This document shows, piece after piece, positions 23,210 through 34,849 of a stretch of 64,000 nucleotides of DNA. Each line of letters opens with the position of its first letter. The stretch's first letter is position 1. The translations under genes and the position numbers were made by a program. Source of the stretch: Brachionus rotundiformis (Eukaryota > Rotifera > Eurotatoria > Ploima > Brachionidae); the NCBI GenBank assembly GCA_016802295.1, contig JAESIW010000180.1, positions 196,752 through 260,751 on the forward strand, read 5' to 3'. A model generated the notes under the pieces. That model saw only the letters and a list, made by a program, of their open reading frames with translations. It made no database searches and was not told where the DNA came from.

Positions 23210-24500
23210 TTTGTTAGCTGAATAAAATTTATAGTTTCTTTAAAAAAATTTCTACCAAATTAATACTTTGTTGTTTAATTTATTATATTGCTTAATGCTT
23301 AACCAACTATAAGAAATTGAAAATATTTCTATTCAAATAAATAATCTTTCATCTATTATTTAATAATTTTTTTAATACGGAAAACTCGAATAATTTTTTT
23401 CTCTCAATTATTGTTCAGCCATGCATCCAAGAAGCTACGAGTAGAATAATTTCTCTCAATTAATTAGTTTATAATAGTAAATAAAATTCAAGTATCATCT
23501 TATTAATTTTATATCTCTTAAGTATTTTAGTGGAAACACAGACAGCTTCTGAGCCATAAGATTAACATTTTAATCAGGGGAAAATTTTTTATAAAAGCGT
23601 CATCGCACATTGAATATGTTTGAAAATTATTTTCCATCTAAAAAGGTTTTTTATTACGTTATTAAAAATTAACTTGACTGAATAAAGTTAAAAATCTATA
23701 AATAAATCTAAGAATGTCTATATATGATCAGATTTTTTGGCTTTCCACAGTGACAAGTTACGGAAATACAGGAAATTAAAAACTGATTGGTAAAAAGCTC
23801 CCCTAATTTAATTAATCAGAAATTTTTTCACAAAAATCAGAAATAATTAATTGAATGTGCCCCGTTTTTTAAAGATTTATATAAAATGGTACATGCTCAT
23901 ATCATCTTTGAGGACAAGTATAATAATTAATATTTCTTTATTAAAATTATAAAAAATCATAAACAACCTTCATTTAATGAAATAAAATTAATTTTAATAA
24001 CTAATTTGAATTTAATTTCTAAAATTATGGTCAAATTAAACAAATTCTAATGCTCGAAGTTACATTAAGTTAAAATTAGGATTTAACTTTTGATAATAGA
24101 ATTTGTTAATAGCAAAAATAAAAATTAAAATCTATAGTGATTTAAAGCTGAGAATCATAAACAATTTTTTAATATTAATAAAACAATAAGTTAAAAATAA
24201 TTTTAATTTGAAATTAAAATATACTGGTTCGACTAGGAAATATTGAACCAATATTTATAAGCTATCTACTTACTATTTTAAGATGGCTTTAGATTAAATT
24301 TAGACAGAATTCATAAGCTTTGATCATAGATTAATTATAAATGTTAAACTGTATAACCATTAGTCGGTTTGGATCAAAATTTTGAAATATTATGCATCTT
24401 TCTAGATTTAATTTTTAGAAAAATTAGTCATATATTGGAACAACTTTTATCATAAATGACTAAAAATGATTTTCAAAAAAATTTGATTTTCACATAGTAA
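23210..24500. other. Intergenic, no gene seen
   Basis: AT-rich spacer without a supported gene, RNA or repeat. Confidence 0.45.
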
Positions 24501-24519
24501 AATCCTATGTTCAACAATG

Positions 24520-25340
24520 TCTAAATGGCTAGATGTGACCTAGTGGAGTACCTTAAGGGTCGTTCTTAGGACCACTTCTATTTCTGATATTTATAAACAC
24601 TCCTGTAAATGGTTTGAAAAATAAGTATGAGAAATATCCTGATGATACAGTAGTTTTATCTTTAATTTACAATATTAAAGATAGCAGGTTCCTCGTAAAG
24701 AGTAACAAGCTGATATCTTGATTTAAACATCGTATCTGAATTGCGAATTATCAAAATAAATGATTAAAGATTTTTTGGACAGTGGTAGTTTATAAAAAAA
24801 AACTTTTTTTACCATTGTTCTTATGAGCTTTGCATCCAAAGGGTCGCTTTATTTATTACCCTAGTACTACTAATACAAAATTTGGTAAATTTGAATATTT
24901 AATAGAAAAAAAGTTTGTGTATGGTTTATGTATCTACATTGATAATAAAAATGTATGTATTGACTAAGTAACAAAAGGACAAGCACTTTCCACGAGCTTG
25001 GCAGCAGTTTCTCCAGAGACCAAAAACCTAGTGCACAATCTAAGCCGGCAGTAGCAAAAGAAATAACAAAATTCTGCTTAAAGCCTTTTTAATTTGCTTT
25101 TTTGTGATCTCTTGAGTCTGCATTAAGGGCTTGGAACCCAAACAGGCACACTGACACATCAATCCTTGAAAGACTTCCTAGAAAGCCCTCAAAACTAGTG
25201 CCAAAAGTTAAGTCAAATCAATTAATGAAAAGTTCTGGGCTACAGACACGATAACATGGACATAATAGACTCGAGCACATTCATAGTTACCAAATACCAG
25301 ATAATTTAGACTGTCTTGCAATTGGTACTGATTAATAAAT
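24520..25340 (+). mobile_element. Decayed CR1-like LINE fragment
   Basis: Plus-strand reading gives SGVP.GSFLGPLLFLIFIN (a stop replaces Gln of the VPQG motif), KYPDDTVVLSL (catalytic YADD mutated to YPDD), and further on LRAWNPNRHTDTSILERLPR then KPSKLVPKVK, matching the thumb motif WNPYLKKDIDxLERVQRRATKLVP of the copies at 10.9 and 40.8 kb. Many stops and shifts; the copy is dead. Confidence 0.7.
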
Positions 25341-25344
25341 TTGT

Positions 25345-27280
25345 TTTCCGTACAGAATTTTTAATTAATAAGTTTTAAATTAAATGAAAAGATAAAAGTG
25401 AGCATCTAAAATGGTCTATTGATATTTTTTCGATATTTGTAAACATTTTATTTTATAAAATTATTTTAAAATTTGATTGATTATTGTAAAATTAAGATTA
25501 CTTATTTAAATATAATTAATAAATTTAATTAACGTCAAGAATATTACTAATTAGACAATTTAATATAAATGCAAATAAATTAGAAAGAATTTAATCTCTT
25601 AAATTTTTACTTCCTTGATATTTTCACTGATTCGGTGATATTTTTTTAATTTTTCTAATTAAACAAAACGAAAAAATCATATTATTAAATTTAAAAAAAT
25701 TTAAATTAATTACCAATTCAATGCCAGGATAAAAATATCGCTTTTTTGTATATTATTAATTATTAGAAAAATTTCGATTTATATACATTGCGAAATATCA
25801 ATTAGATCTGGCTTAAACGGCTTCTTTTCTCAGAACTAAGATTTTCTGTTTGAAATAAAATTCTAAATCCTAATAAAACATTTCTCATATATTCAAAAAA
25901 TGGTTAAGCTTTTTAACATAAGAATTAACAAAGATTTTATATTAATTTTACAAAGCATTGAAGCAATTTTAATTCACTTAATATACAGTTTCTAAAACAG
26001 TAAAAAAATTGTTTTACAATGATTTATTTATGAGATAATTCGGAAATAGATCTTATGTTACTTCCGGATGATTTGGCTGTTTATTTTGGATAGATAGTTT
26101 TGTTTGTCATCATGTAGATAGCAATATTAAACTAAATATTGATTGTTTGTAAATTTAGAAAATTAAAATTTATCTTCGAAATCTAAATTATGATCATCCA
26201 AAAATCAATAGCATCCAAAAATTAAAAAGTCTCTCAAATGTAAACATCACTCAATCAAAATATATTAATTTATTAAAATATTCTATTTTTAAAAAACAGA
26301 ACTTAAAAATTTAACAAAATGAAATAATAATTTCATGTATACTTAATGAATTAAATGGTGCCTAAAAAATATGTTTTTTTATTAAATCTAATAATAAATA
26401 ATAATGTGCTCATATTCAGCTAAAGTTGAAAAATTTGGTAAACAAAAGCTGGACTAGCCAAAATAGGCTAGAATATTGAGTTTAAACGAATATTATTTTA
26501 TTGAATGGTTATTTGTATATTTTTGACAGATTTTTAAAAAAATTTAAGGAAAAATTAATGATTTTAGTCATGATTAAATTAAGAAAAAATGTGATTGTTA
26601 TGAAAAGCTGGGTCTTGTCGACTATGTGATCTTGGTCATCTTGCTGGATTTGTGATATATTTTAAATTTTAAAAAATTCTATGATAAACAAAAAAAAATA
26701 AAAATTCTAGTTAAATCAATCAAGAAAAATTGATAAAATTGAAATTAATGATTTTGGCTTAATGAAATTCAAGCTCTCTTTCATTTTTTTTGGAACCACA
26801 CAAAGGACAAGGTACACCATTTGAGTGATACCTTATTGCTTAATGCTCTTGCTTAATAATCATTACAGATCACAAACCCTGCAAGATCGATGATTTCCCT
26901 TGGTCATGGCCATGCTGATCATTACATTTCCGGTAGAGCCTGTCTTCTCTCTAAGTAGGGTTTTTTCCGGTACAACCATTGTAAAATTGAAAAGTATTTT
27001 AAATATATAATTGTGAATAATTTAAGCAGTGCTTGGCTGCTTAGAAAAGATATTTAGTCCTTCCTTTCAGTCATATGATTTGATTTTTTATCTTTAATTA
27101 GATAAATGGCTTCGAATCAGGATTTATCGAGTACCAGACTCCATTGTGTAATTCCTACCTAGATGTCTCTTTTTTTTCACCCAAACCCCCCAAATATTTA
27201 ATAATTATTTTTTAAAAACCTTTTTTAAATTATTTTATTTTATATTATATTTAATTTAATCTTTTTGTGTTCTTCTATTC
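25345..27280. other. Intergenic, no confident gene
   Basis: AT-rich spacer. A less AT-rich patch at 26780-26960 reads GVPCPLCGSKKNE on the minus strand and ITNPARSMISLGHGHADHY on the plus strand; both are short and lack continuation, so neither is called. Confidence 0.35.
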
Positions 27281-27282
27281 TG

Positions 27283-27352
27283 AAGGAGCTTTTAATATTG
27301 CTTATACTCTGGTCAATCCAGACTTCATGCGTAAGCGTACCAATCTATATTA
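27283..27352 (+). mobile_element. LINE 3' tail (solo)
   Basis: This stretch (TATTGCTTATACTCTGGTCA, then ATCCAGACTTCATGCGTAAGCG, ending in a TATTATTATT tract) is the same, base for base over most of its length, as the 3' end of the CR1-like LINE at 40.5-40.6 kb read on its minus strand. It is therefore the extreme 3' end of another insertion on the plus strand, not an exon, although it offers a good-looking GTAAGC donor. Confidence 0.7.
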
Positions 27353-27632
27353 TTATTAGATTCGATTTTTTTAAATATCTTTTATTTATAAATATTTTAA
27401 AAATATATTTTTATTTATATCAAACAGAATTGAAATTTAATTTCTTAATCGAAAAAAATTCTTCTTTCCTTCAGTATGATAAAATGATCTTTAAAAAAGT
27501 AGAATGAAATTTTTGGTATTTTTAAGACAATTTTTCAGGAGTATTTATTAAAAATTAAAAAAAAAATTGCATAATTTAACTTATTAAATTTGAATATAAA
27601 TAAAAGATAATTATTTGGTAGTTTTTTTAACA

Positions 27633-28706
27633 ATGACTGATTCCAATGTTTGTCTTTTTGTGAAGAAAAAACGCAATATTCAGCTCAGAAGCAAAAAGGA
27701 AGAGGAAGAAGATGGCAAAAAAAAGCAAAAACTCGACCCAGCGAACATGGATGATGATGACAGTGACGTAGATGTGTCCGAAAGTCTCAAAGAAATAAAG
27801 CAAAAGAGCAAAAAATTTGATCCCAATCTGACACACTCAACCAAGTCGCTTAAAAAGCCAAATTCTGAGGAAGAAACGCGCAAAGATCTGTTTACCACTT
27901 TTAAAGCTGACGCTGAAAGCAAGCGCACAGGACCGAGTGATATGGGCGCCACGGCCACTTATGAACTTGACACTGAGTTTGATCGAGACACTCAGGCAGT
28001 TTTTGAACGCGCCAAACAAGTCAACCAAGAGCTCAAGTCAAAAGATGTTGATGACAAAATTTACCGCGGCATGAACAACTATCAGCAGTTTTATGAGAAA
28101 AAAGATACTGCTCAAGGAAACGCGTCAAGTGGTATCGTGCGATCAAAAGGTCCAATTAGGGCGCCCACAAACTTAAGGGCCACTGTAAGATGGGACTATC
28201 AGCCAGATGTGTGCAAGGATTACAAAGAAACTGGTTTTTGTGGTTTTGGTGATAGTTGTAAATTTATGCACGACCGATCTGATTACAAACACGGATGGCA
28301 ACTCGAACAAGAGTGGGAAAAAAAACATGGTGGTGTAAAAGAAAGAAAATTTGGACAGTTTGAAGATGAAAGAAAAAACAGGCATGAATTAGACGACAGT
28401 GATGATGATGGTGATCCAAATAAATATGTTATTGCCGGTGTCCACTCAGACGAAGATGACGACCTACCATTCAAATGTTTGATTTGTAGGGAGTCATTTG
28501 TGAATCCAATTGTGACCAAATGCAAGCATTACTTTTGTGAAAAGTGTTTTGTACAGTACAATAAAACTAATTCAAGGTGTTTTGCATGTAAAAAACAAAC
28601 ATTGGGTATATTTTTTGTTGCCAAGGATATTATTAAAAAAATGAATGAGAGTAAGCAAGAAAGTGAGCCTTCGAATGATAAAAATGTTTCCGAGGACTCG
28701 GATTAG
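27633..28706 (+). CDS. RNF113A: RNF113A/Cwc24-type CCCH and RING-finger spliceosome protein
   Basis: A single uninterrupted frame of 357 residues. The N-terminus is highly charged; residues 98-160 carry [20 protein letters not shown] and [18 protein letters not shown], then [20 protein letters not shown] begins the CCCH zinc finger (C194, C203, C209, H213) with the hallmark [19 protein letters not shown]3HC4 RING follows (about 282-319: [24 protein letters not shown]). This is the full RNF113 architecture and usual length (human 343). The protein is a ubiquitin ligase and component of the activated spliceosome (B-act). The start is the first ATG of the frame. The gene has no intron. AATAAA lies just after the stop. 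Confidence 0.95.
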   Translation: MTDSNVCLFVKKKRNIQLRSKKEEEEDGKKKQKLDPANMDDDDSDVDVSESLKEIKQKSKKFDPNLTHSTKSLKKPNSEEETRKDLFTTFKADAESKRTGPSDMGATATYELDTEFDRDTQAVFERAKQVNQELKSKDVDDKIYRGMNNYQQFYEKKDTAQGNASSGIVRSKGPIRAPTNLRATVRWDYQPDVCKDYKETGFCGFGDSCKFMHDRSDYKHGWQLEQEWEKKHGGVKERKFGQFEDERKNRHELDDSDDDGDPNKYVIAGVHSDEDDDLPFKCLICRESFVNPIVTKCKHYFCEKCFVQYNKTNSRCFACKKQTLGIFFVAKDIIKKMNESKQESEPSNDKNVSEDSD

Positions 28707-28829
28707 TTTATTTAGGTCGTCTATGTTGGTTGTGTACATTTAAATAAAATATATTCTATTTTTATCTATTAAAAATATTATGAATTTTTATTTTTTTATT
28801 CCTTAAACCCCCCTTGTGCAGCTTAGGGT

Positions 28830-29545
28830 CATTACTTTGATCTTTTGTTTTTAACCTTGCTTCTCGCCATGTCATTTCTATGCAATTATAAAATTTATAA
28901 ATTAAATTGGACAATTAGATACATGATAAATAATATTTTTGGCTGTAGTAACCAAATTGTGATTGTTGACCTCCACTTGCATGTTATTGCTGGTCGTCCT
29001 GTCTTTCTTCATTCTTATGGTGCCCACTGAAGAGCTCTTCAGTCATATTCTTTTTATCTCCAAACTATCGCAACCTTTTGTTCTTAATTAAATGGCTCAG
29101 GCTCTGACTTCGTTCTTCCATAAACCTCATCATTTGACAATGTTCCAGCTCAGTGAATCCCTATCAGAATCTATATCAGGCTACCAGTGTGAAAGGTTTT
29201 TAGGCTCAGGCACTACATCAGCGTTTATCACGGTGTTGTATATTATTATTATTTCCTTGTATGAGTCTGGCAAATGCTCCTTTTGCAATTCTATTTTTAA
29301 TGTCCTAATGACTTCCGACTGATTCACTTATGATCCTTTCTACGTATGGAATTCATCTATGACGGTATCCAATTTGGTGTCTATAAACATGACTTGGTTC
29401 TATTTTTTTTTGAGTCTGGTTGGTCTAGCGATGTTCACCATTTCCTGCATTTTCATTACCATATCTAATTCACTATTTGTTATTAGGGCCAAATCATCTA
29501 CGAAGTCTAGAAGCTTTTTTGTTAATTCCAATTGTATACCCCTTT
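28830..29545 (-). mobile_element. Decayed RTE-like LINE, reverse transcriptase C-terminal half
   Basis: Minus-strand reading across frames gives LLDFVDDLALITNSELDMVM (catalytic YADD as FVDD), RIAKGAFARLIQGN, YNTVINADVVPE.., SHLIKNKRLR.FGDKKNMT and RQDDQQ/GRPAITCKW, the order seen in RTE-type LINEs up to the terminal RRPGRPxTTW motif. Same family as the copies at 1.6 and 59.8 kb. Stops are frequent. It lies 120 bases beyond the RNF113A gene on the opposite strand. Confidence 0.7.
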
Positions 29546-31880
29546 GGGATTGAGGTAGTTTTCCTCTTTTTATTTAAAAATCACTAAGTTTAATTAACAA
29601 GTTTTATTTTGATAATTTTAATCATTCTTGGAATTATTAGATTTTGCCAGTGTTATATGGAAGTTTTGCTTGGATCAATCAATGAATAAAATATAAGCAA
29701 AAAAAATAAAGATATATTAAGATGATTAGTAGATATTTAGAAATAATTTAACTTGAATAAAAATTTGCTACGAAAAAAAGATAGAAGCTAGAATTTTATT
29801 TTGGGTAATCTAATGTATTTTTGACTTCAGGATTCAGAATTTAAATATTAAATCAATTTTAAATAAAATATCCAAAGTTTTCAGGTGCTTTTAGATTTGA
29901 ACGGAATGAAATGAATTTTGGGAACCGTAAATTCCGATTTTTTCAGAACCAATGTTCTTAAGTAAAATACCGATAAATATCTTTTAAGCTCAAATCTTCA
30001 AATTCTCATAATCGATACGGCACTTTTTGATTCAACATTTTTATCAACGTTATATGTTTTTCATGAACATCTTTTTATATGTATCTTTAATTACAAATAT
30101 TAATGTGTATCGTGAATTCTTTTTTTAAAATTTCAGGGATAGATAGGTGTCTACCAATGTGTTACTAAATTAGCATGGGAATAAGAATAGAGCCTATCTG
30201 TATCAGTTTTGGACAATACTCTAGTGAAAGGCTTAGAAGTTACCATGGAAAATTTTGCTTTGATTAAAGAGTGGATTTTCAAACGAATTTCAATAAAAAC
30301 ACTTCAAAAAAATTAAAATTCAAAAATCAATAAAATATCTAATATTTCCAATTTTTTGCAGCATTAAAATATAATATTTATAACTAATAATTATTTTCAT
30401 CTTATAATATTGTTTTAATATTTTTTTTTAAAGAAATTAAAATTTTTTAAATCTAATATTATAAATCTCAAATAATTCTTCAAATAAATTAAGACATAAA
30501 AATGAATGAAATCTTTCCATTAAATTATCTCTTTTAACCACTTTTGAATTACATAATGATTCATATTATCATTACATAAATTGATAAATTTGACCATTAA
30601 CACAACTAAAGCAACTAAATCTAAAATTTAAGTATTATTTTTGTATCAGTAGTGTAATTCATTTTTCAATAATTCTACAATAGAACATAGAAAAATAGTT
30701 AATGGTTTGGAATTATGACCAATATTTCAAAACCTTTAATAAAGTTTCCAAAAGTAAAAAATTCAGACTAAAAATATTAGTTTCGGTATTCTTATTGTCA
30801 AATTAATTAATTATTTGTTGATCATTAATTAATATTCTTCCAATTTATATTTGGTAATTTGGTAATTTGTGATGAACGCGGAAATTCTAAAAAATCAAAA
30901 AAAAGGAATTAAGCTTGTTCAATTCGGTGAAATAAATTTTTATAATATTTAATTTGGATTAAATCTGTAAACTAAAATTTAATTTCCTTTGAATTATCTT
31001 TGTTAAATTGTGAAAATATTGGAAATCTAATATCAAATAAATTTAAATCATGGATTTGCAGACAAAAATTTGCTTAATTAAATTTTTTTATCAAAATTTC
31101 CATGTATATTTATTTTAATACATTTAATTAATAATATTCATATTGTTTGCATTAATTGATTTAGAAATTTTAATTAAATTAAAAATTTTAAGAGCTAGTC
31201 GTAATGTTTTTTATTCAACTAAATTTTGTTATAAAAGAATTGTGAGAGAAAATAATTAAATTTGATTTAGTTAGCTAACTATTTTTAGGATGGTAAAAAA
31301 ATTATCTCTTAAGCTTAAGTTAATAATTTTTTCTAAAATTATATAACATTTTTCTCTGATTTATTTCTTTTAGTAAAAATTTAATTGATAAATTTAAATT
31401 AATCTGATATTCTTTTGTTAAGAACTTGTCCCAATCTTAAACCCAATCTTTAAGGCAGTAATTAAAATTTACTTGCGCAATTTAATTAGACTTAGAAGCA
31501 ACAGTTGTTTATTTTCAACTTATTTAATAAAATCTGGATTATATCTGAAAGAGTTTATTTTTTTAATTTTTAGGATCGATTTATTTGTCTCTAAGACTTT
31601 TGAAATTAATTTGTTAAAATAAATTAAAAATAATTTATATTCTATTCAAAGGAAAAATTTCATATAAAAACGTGATCACTTACTTTTTTTTCAAAAATAA
31701 AAAAAAAATTAAAAGGGATATTAAATTAATTTCAATGTAGGATATTTAAAATCTTTCAATTTTTTGTTTAATTAAAATAAAAATCAATATCAACAAAAAT
31801 ATTTAGAGTAAAGGATTTAATTTGAAAATTTGTGGCAAATTTAGAGGTGCTTTTGATTGATGGGATTTTTAATGAGATTT
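29546..31880. other. Gene-poor AT-rich region
   Basis: No coding frame, RNA gene or clear repeat found on either strand. Confidence 0.45.
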
Positions 31881-34847
31881 TTAATAAGATTTCAATAAGT
31901 GTGCTCGAATAATTAATATGCAGTAAATCACGAAAATTCCTGTATAAACAAAAACTGCCAGAAGAAGTCTGAATGTAATCTGAATTTATGACATGATAAG
32001 ATCATTAAAAAGATTTTGCTCTTATTAAAAATTATTGGTGCCACGCGGTTACACGCCGCTGCCTATTTAATTTAGAAATGCTTCGTTGAAATTCCATGGT
32101 AAATAGATTTATAGAATTTTATTTGAAAATGGAAGCTAGGTCCCATTGCACTTGTAACAAAAACATCTAATTTATAATATTATATTTTTTTATTTTATAT
32201 TTGTTTTAGAACTTCGATTTCGATTTAATTAATCCTAATTCTAAATAAATATAATAAATTTTTCCCTTTAGGTAACAATTTTCAATGAGCTAGGTTGGTG
32301 CATTTATAAGCTTTTAAAAAAGTTTTTAATTAGACAGTTATTTTTTAAATTAAATTTTAAACAATAATCATTTTTATCTTATCAATGGCATCTTTCTGGT
32401 ACAGATAGCTCTAATTGTTTTTTAATCAAATTTTTGTGCATTCTTAACAAATTTATTTTTAATTCACAATGATACCAGACAGGCATGCTCTGAGTACCAA
32501 AGTCGCAGAAAATAGCCTTTGTAAACAAAAGTGAAAAGTGAAAAGCTCCAACCAATCGATTCTGGTAAAGATTATCTGAATAATTAAAAACAAATGAAAA
32601 AGCTGTCATTCAATTGACAGCCTTGTCTACAATTTTCAGCTCATTTTTACTCTGTCCATGTTAAATGTTGATTTTGCCAAGTCGTTCATGTACGAACTCA
32701 AGTAAACTGCTTAGAAAAAAAAGTTTTCTGGTTGCGTGATTGAATGAATATCTTGAGATTTTAAGTGTCAATTCATTTTAAAATTAATTAGTGTAGTTTT
32801 ATTCTATCAAAAAATTTAATTTAATACTAATTCGGCTGTAATGAGCTCAGAATTTGCTAAAACATAAATTAAATCTTAATGACCAAACTTAATTCCTTGA
32901 CATTTTATAAATATTTCATTTCAGGGTTTATCATAACGCAATTAATTTAAAAAAAAATTATCTTTTTTTTTTAAATTAAGGAATGTGTCGAAAAATAAAT
33001 ATGATAAACAGAAGCGATTTGAGCTCAAGAGTTTACAAAATAGCTAATTAGATATAGAATAAATAAAAAGGCATAAGATCCAGGCAAGCTTGGTTAAGTT
33101 GGAACAAGTTAAATTTAAGAGTAAATTAATTAGCAAACGATATTCAGCAACGATACCTTGGCAAAGTAGTGCACTCAAAAGAAGAGCCAATGTTAGCAAA
33201 AATCCCGCCGCGTCAATAAAAGCACGACCAACAAAGAGAATAATTAAATTAAAGCTTTTTAGCTCGTTTGAGTGTAAATCGGAATTTGGAAAAAAATCAA
33301 ATTATCACTGAGTATAATCTAATTTTAGATATATGCTATTTCGACAATACATTTTGCCCATGATACATTCGATAGATTTTGTTTTGATAAAAATCTAATT
33401 ATTATTTAATCAAGTAATTAAAAAATATATATAAAAATTGAAAATTTATCAGTGTTGTGTAAAAGAGATATGAGTCTAATCAGATGAGCATTAGTTTCAT
33501 GTCAGAGAATAAAATTTAATTTTGTTCTAATATTTTGATCAAATATTTCCTCAATAAAAATATATCTATTCATAAAATACTGATGAAAATGATGTACTTA
33601 TAACATTTGCTTTTATTTAGAAGTTTTTGAGCTAATTTGTAGACATTTAGAACACAATTAAAGAATTAAAATTTATGCGGAAATTTTTTAAGATTGTAGT
33701 TATTTTATGAGGAGATGTGATGATGAGCGTGAGCCAATGTTAATTTCCTGTAATTGTTATCTTAAATTTTTAACTCAATGGATAAGACCAAACGAAAAGC
33801 TGAACAAAGAAAGAAATATAATTAAAAAAATTTAATAAACCGATTTTAAGTGGAGAATTTATATTTAAAAAATTTAATCTTTATAAAAAGTCAATTTTAC
33901 AATTTGTATTTTTTTAACATTTCCTTTTTTCTAAAAAAAAAGGTAAATTTTTTCTATCTACTATGTACTTTTAAAAAAGTTTCCAGACTTCAAATGTTCC
34001 TATCAAATAATTTTTGTATTTAATCCATCAAGAACAGAGTATTTAAATTCTTAAAAAGTTTCTAAAAAAACCATAATCAAAAATGAGAATTCAATCAGAT
34101 AGGTAAATCGATTGTGAGAAATTAAGAATATAATGAAAAAAATAATATGAATGTTTGTTTTTCCTATTTAGTTAATATAAATATATATGAATGCTTATTT
34201 ACCAATCATTGTTTGTAATACAGACAACTTTATTTATTAAAAGTTAATATTTTAAGTCAAATACAAGTTTATTTTAAAGGGAATACTTTTTCTTCGGAGC
34301 TCAATTAGTTCATAAAAAAGATTAATAGCCCTCTTTTTTAAAAGTTATTTTTGATGCAAATTGTTAAATATTAAAAAAATGTCTACCAAAATACCCAAGA
34401 GATAAAAAAACTATCAAATTTAATCAGTTTATTTTATTTAAGCTAATTTAAATTGAAACAATTGTTTAACAAAAGCTATAGACTATTAATAATTCGAGTT
34501 TTCTTTCTCTATTATCAAATACGTTCGAAAATTACATTTAGTTAATATTAGAATATATATTTTTTTTTTATAGATATCTCCTTTCAAAATCAAATATATT
34601 TATTTTTAATTATTTTTCTTGAAAAAATTTTATTCTATTTTCAAAATATTTCAACTAATTAAAAATTGGTTTAAAAATTTATAAATCTTTGTTTCATAAA
34701 AATCAAATTTAGTTCTTTTTATTCGAAACAAACATTTGATAATAAAAATCTTAAGATAAGAAAACGTCACTTACGAATTAAATAAAACTTACGAAATGAT
34801 AAAGCATGCTTTTTACCAGGTTTTACCATATCCTTTGGGTGAAACAT
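31881..34847 (-). CDS. Possible multi-exon membrane protein (orphan exons)
   Basis: Several minus-strand pieces in an otherwise empty region look like exons. (a) 34847-34793: ATG, MFHPKDMVKPGKKHALSF, strong donor GTAAGT. (b) up to 33157: a hydrophobic stretch FNLIILFVGRAFIDAAGFLL then TLALLLSALLCQ, donor AAG|GTATCG, phase 1. (c) 32709-32651: acceptor TTTTTTTCTAAG, phase 1, AVYLSSYMNDLAKSTFNMDR, donor GTAAAA. (d) about 32570-32440 after TTTTTAATTATTCAG. (e) 31968-31881: hydrophobic LLLAVFVYTGIFVIYCILII, stop. Only b and c join with certainty; a to b needs another exon. A protein with at least two membrane segments is implied. No family recognised. Confidence 0.35.
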
Positions 34848-34849
34848 TT

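Noticed and set aside
26780..26960. Zinc-ribbon-like GVPCPLCGSKKNE (minus) or aquaporin-like NPARS (plus)
   Set aside because: Too short, on opposite strands, with no continuation or consistent splice sites.
27283..27320. Short plus-strand exon with acceptor TTCTGAAG and donor GTAAGC coding AFNIAYTLVNPDFM
   Set aside because: The same bases form the 3' tail of the CR1-like LINE at 40.5 kb, followed by the same ATT repeats.
32607..32630. Small hairpin GCTGTCA-TTCAAT-TGACAGC
   Set aside because: A 7-bp stem alone is expected by chance and has no terminator or RNA context in an animal genome.
33090..33311. 73-codon Lys-rich plus-strand frame
   Set aside because: The minus strand of the same bases is a hydrophobic exon with a good donor, a better explanation for the local composition.
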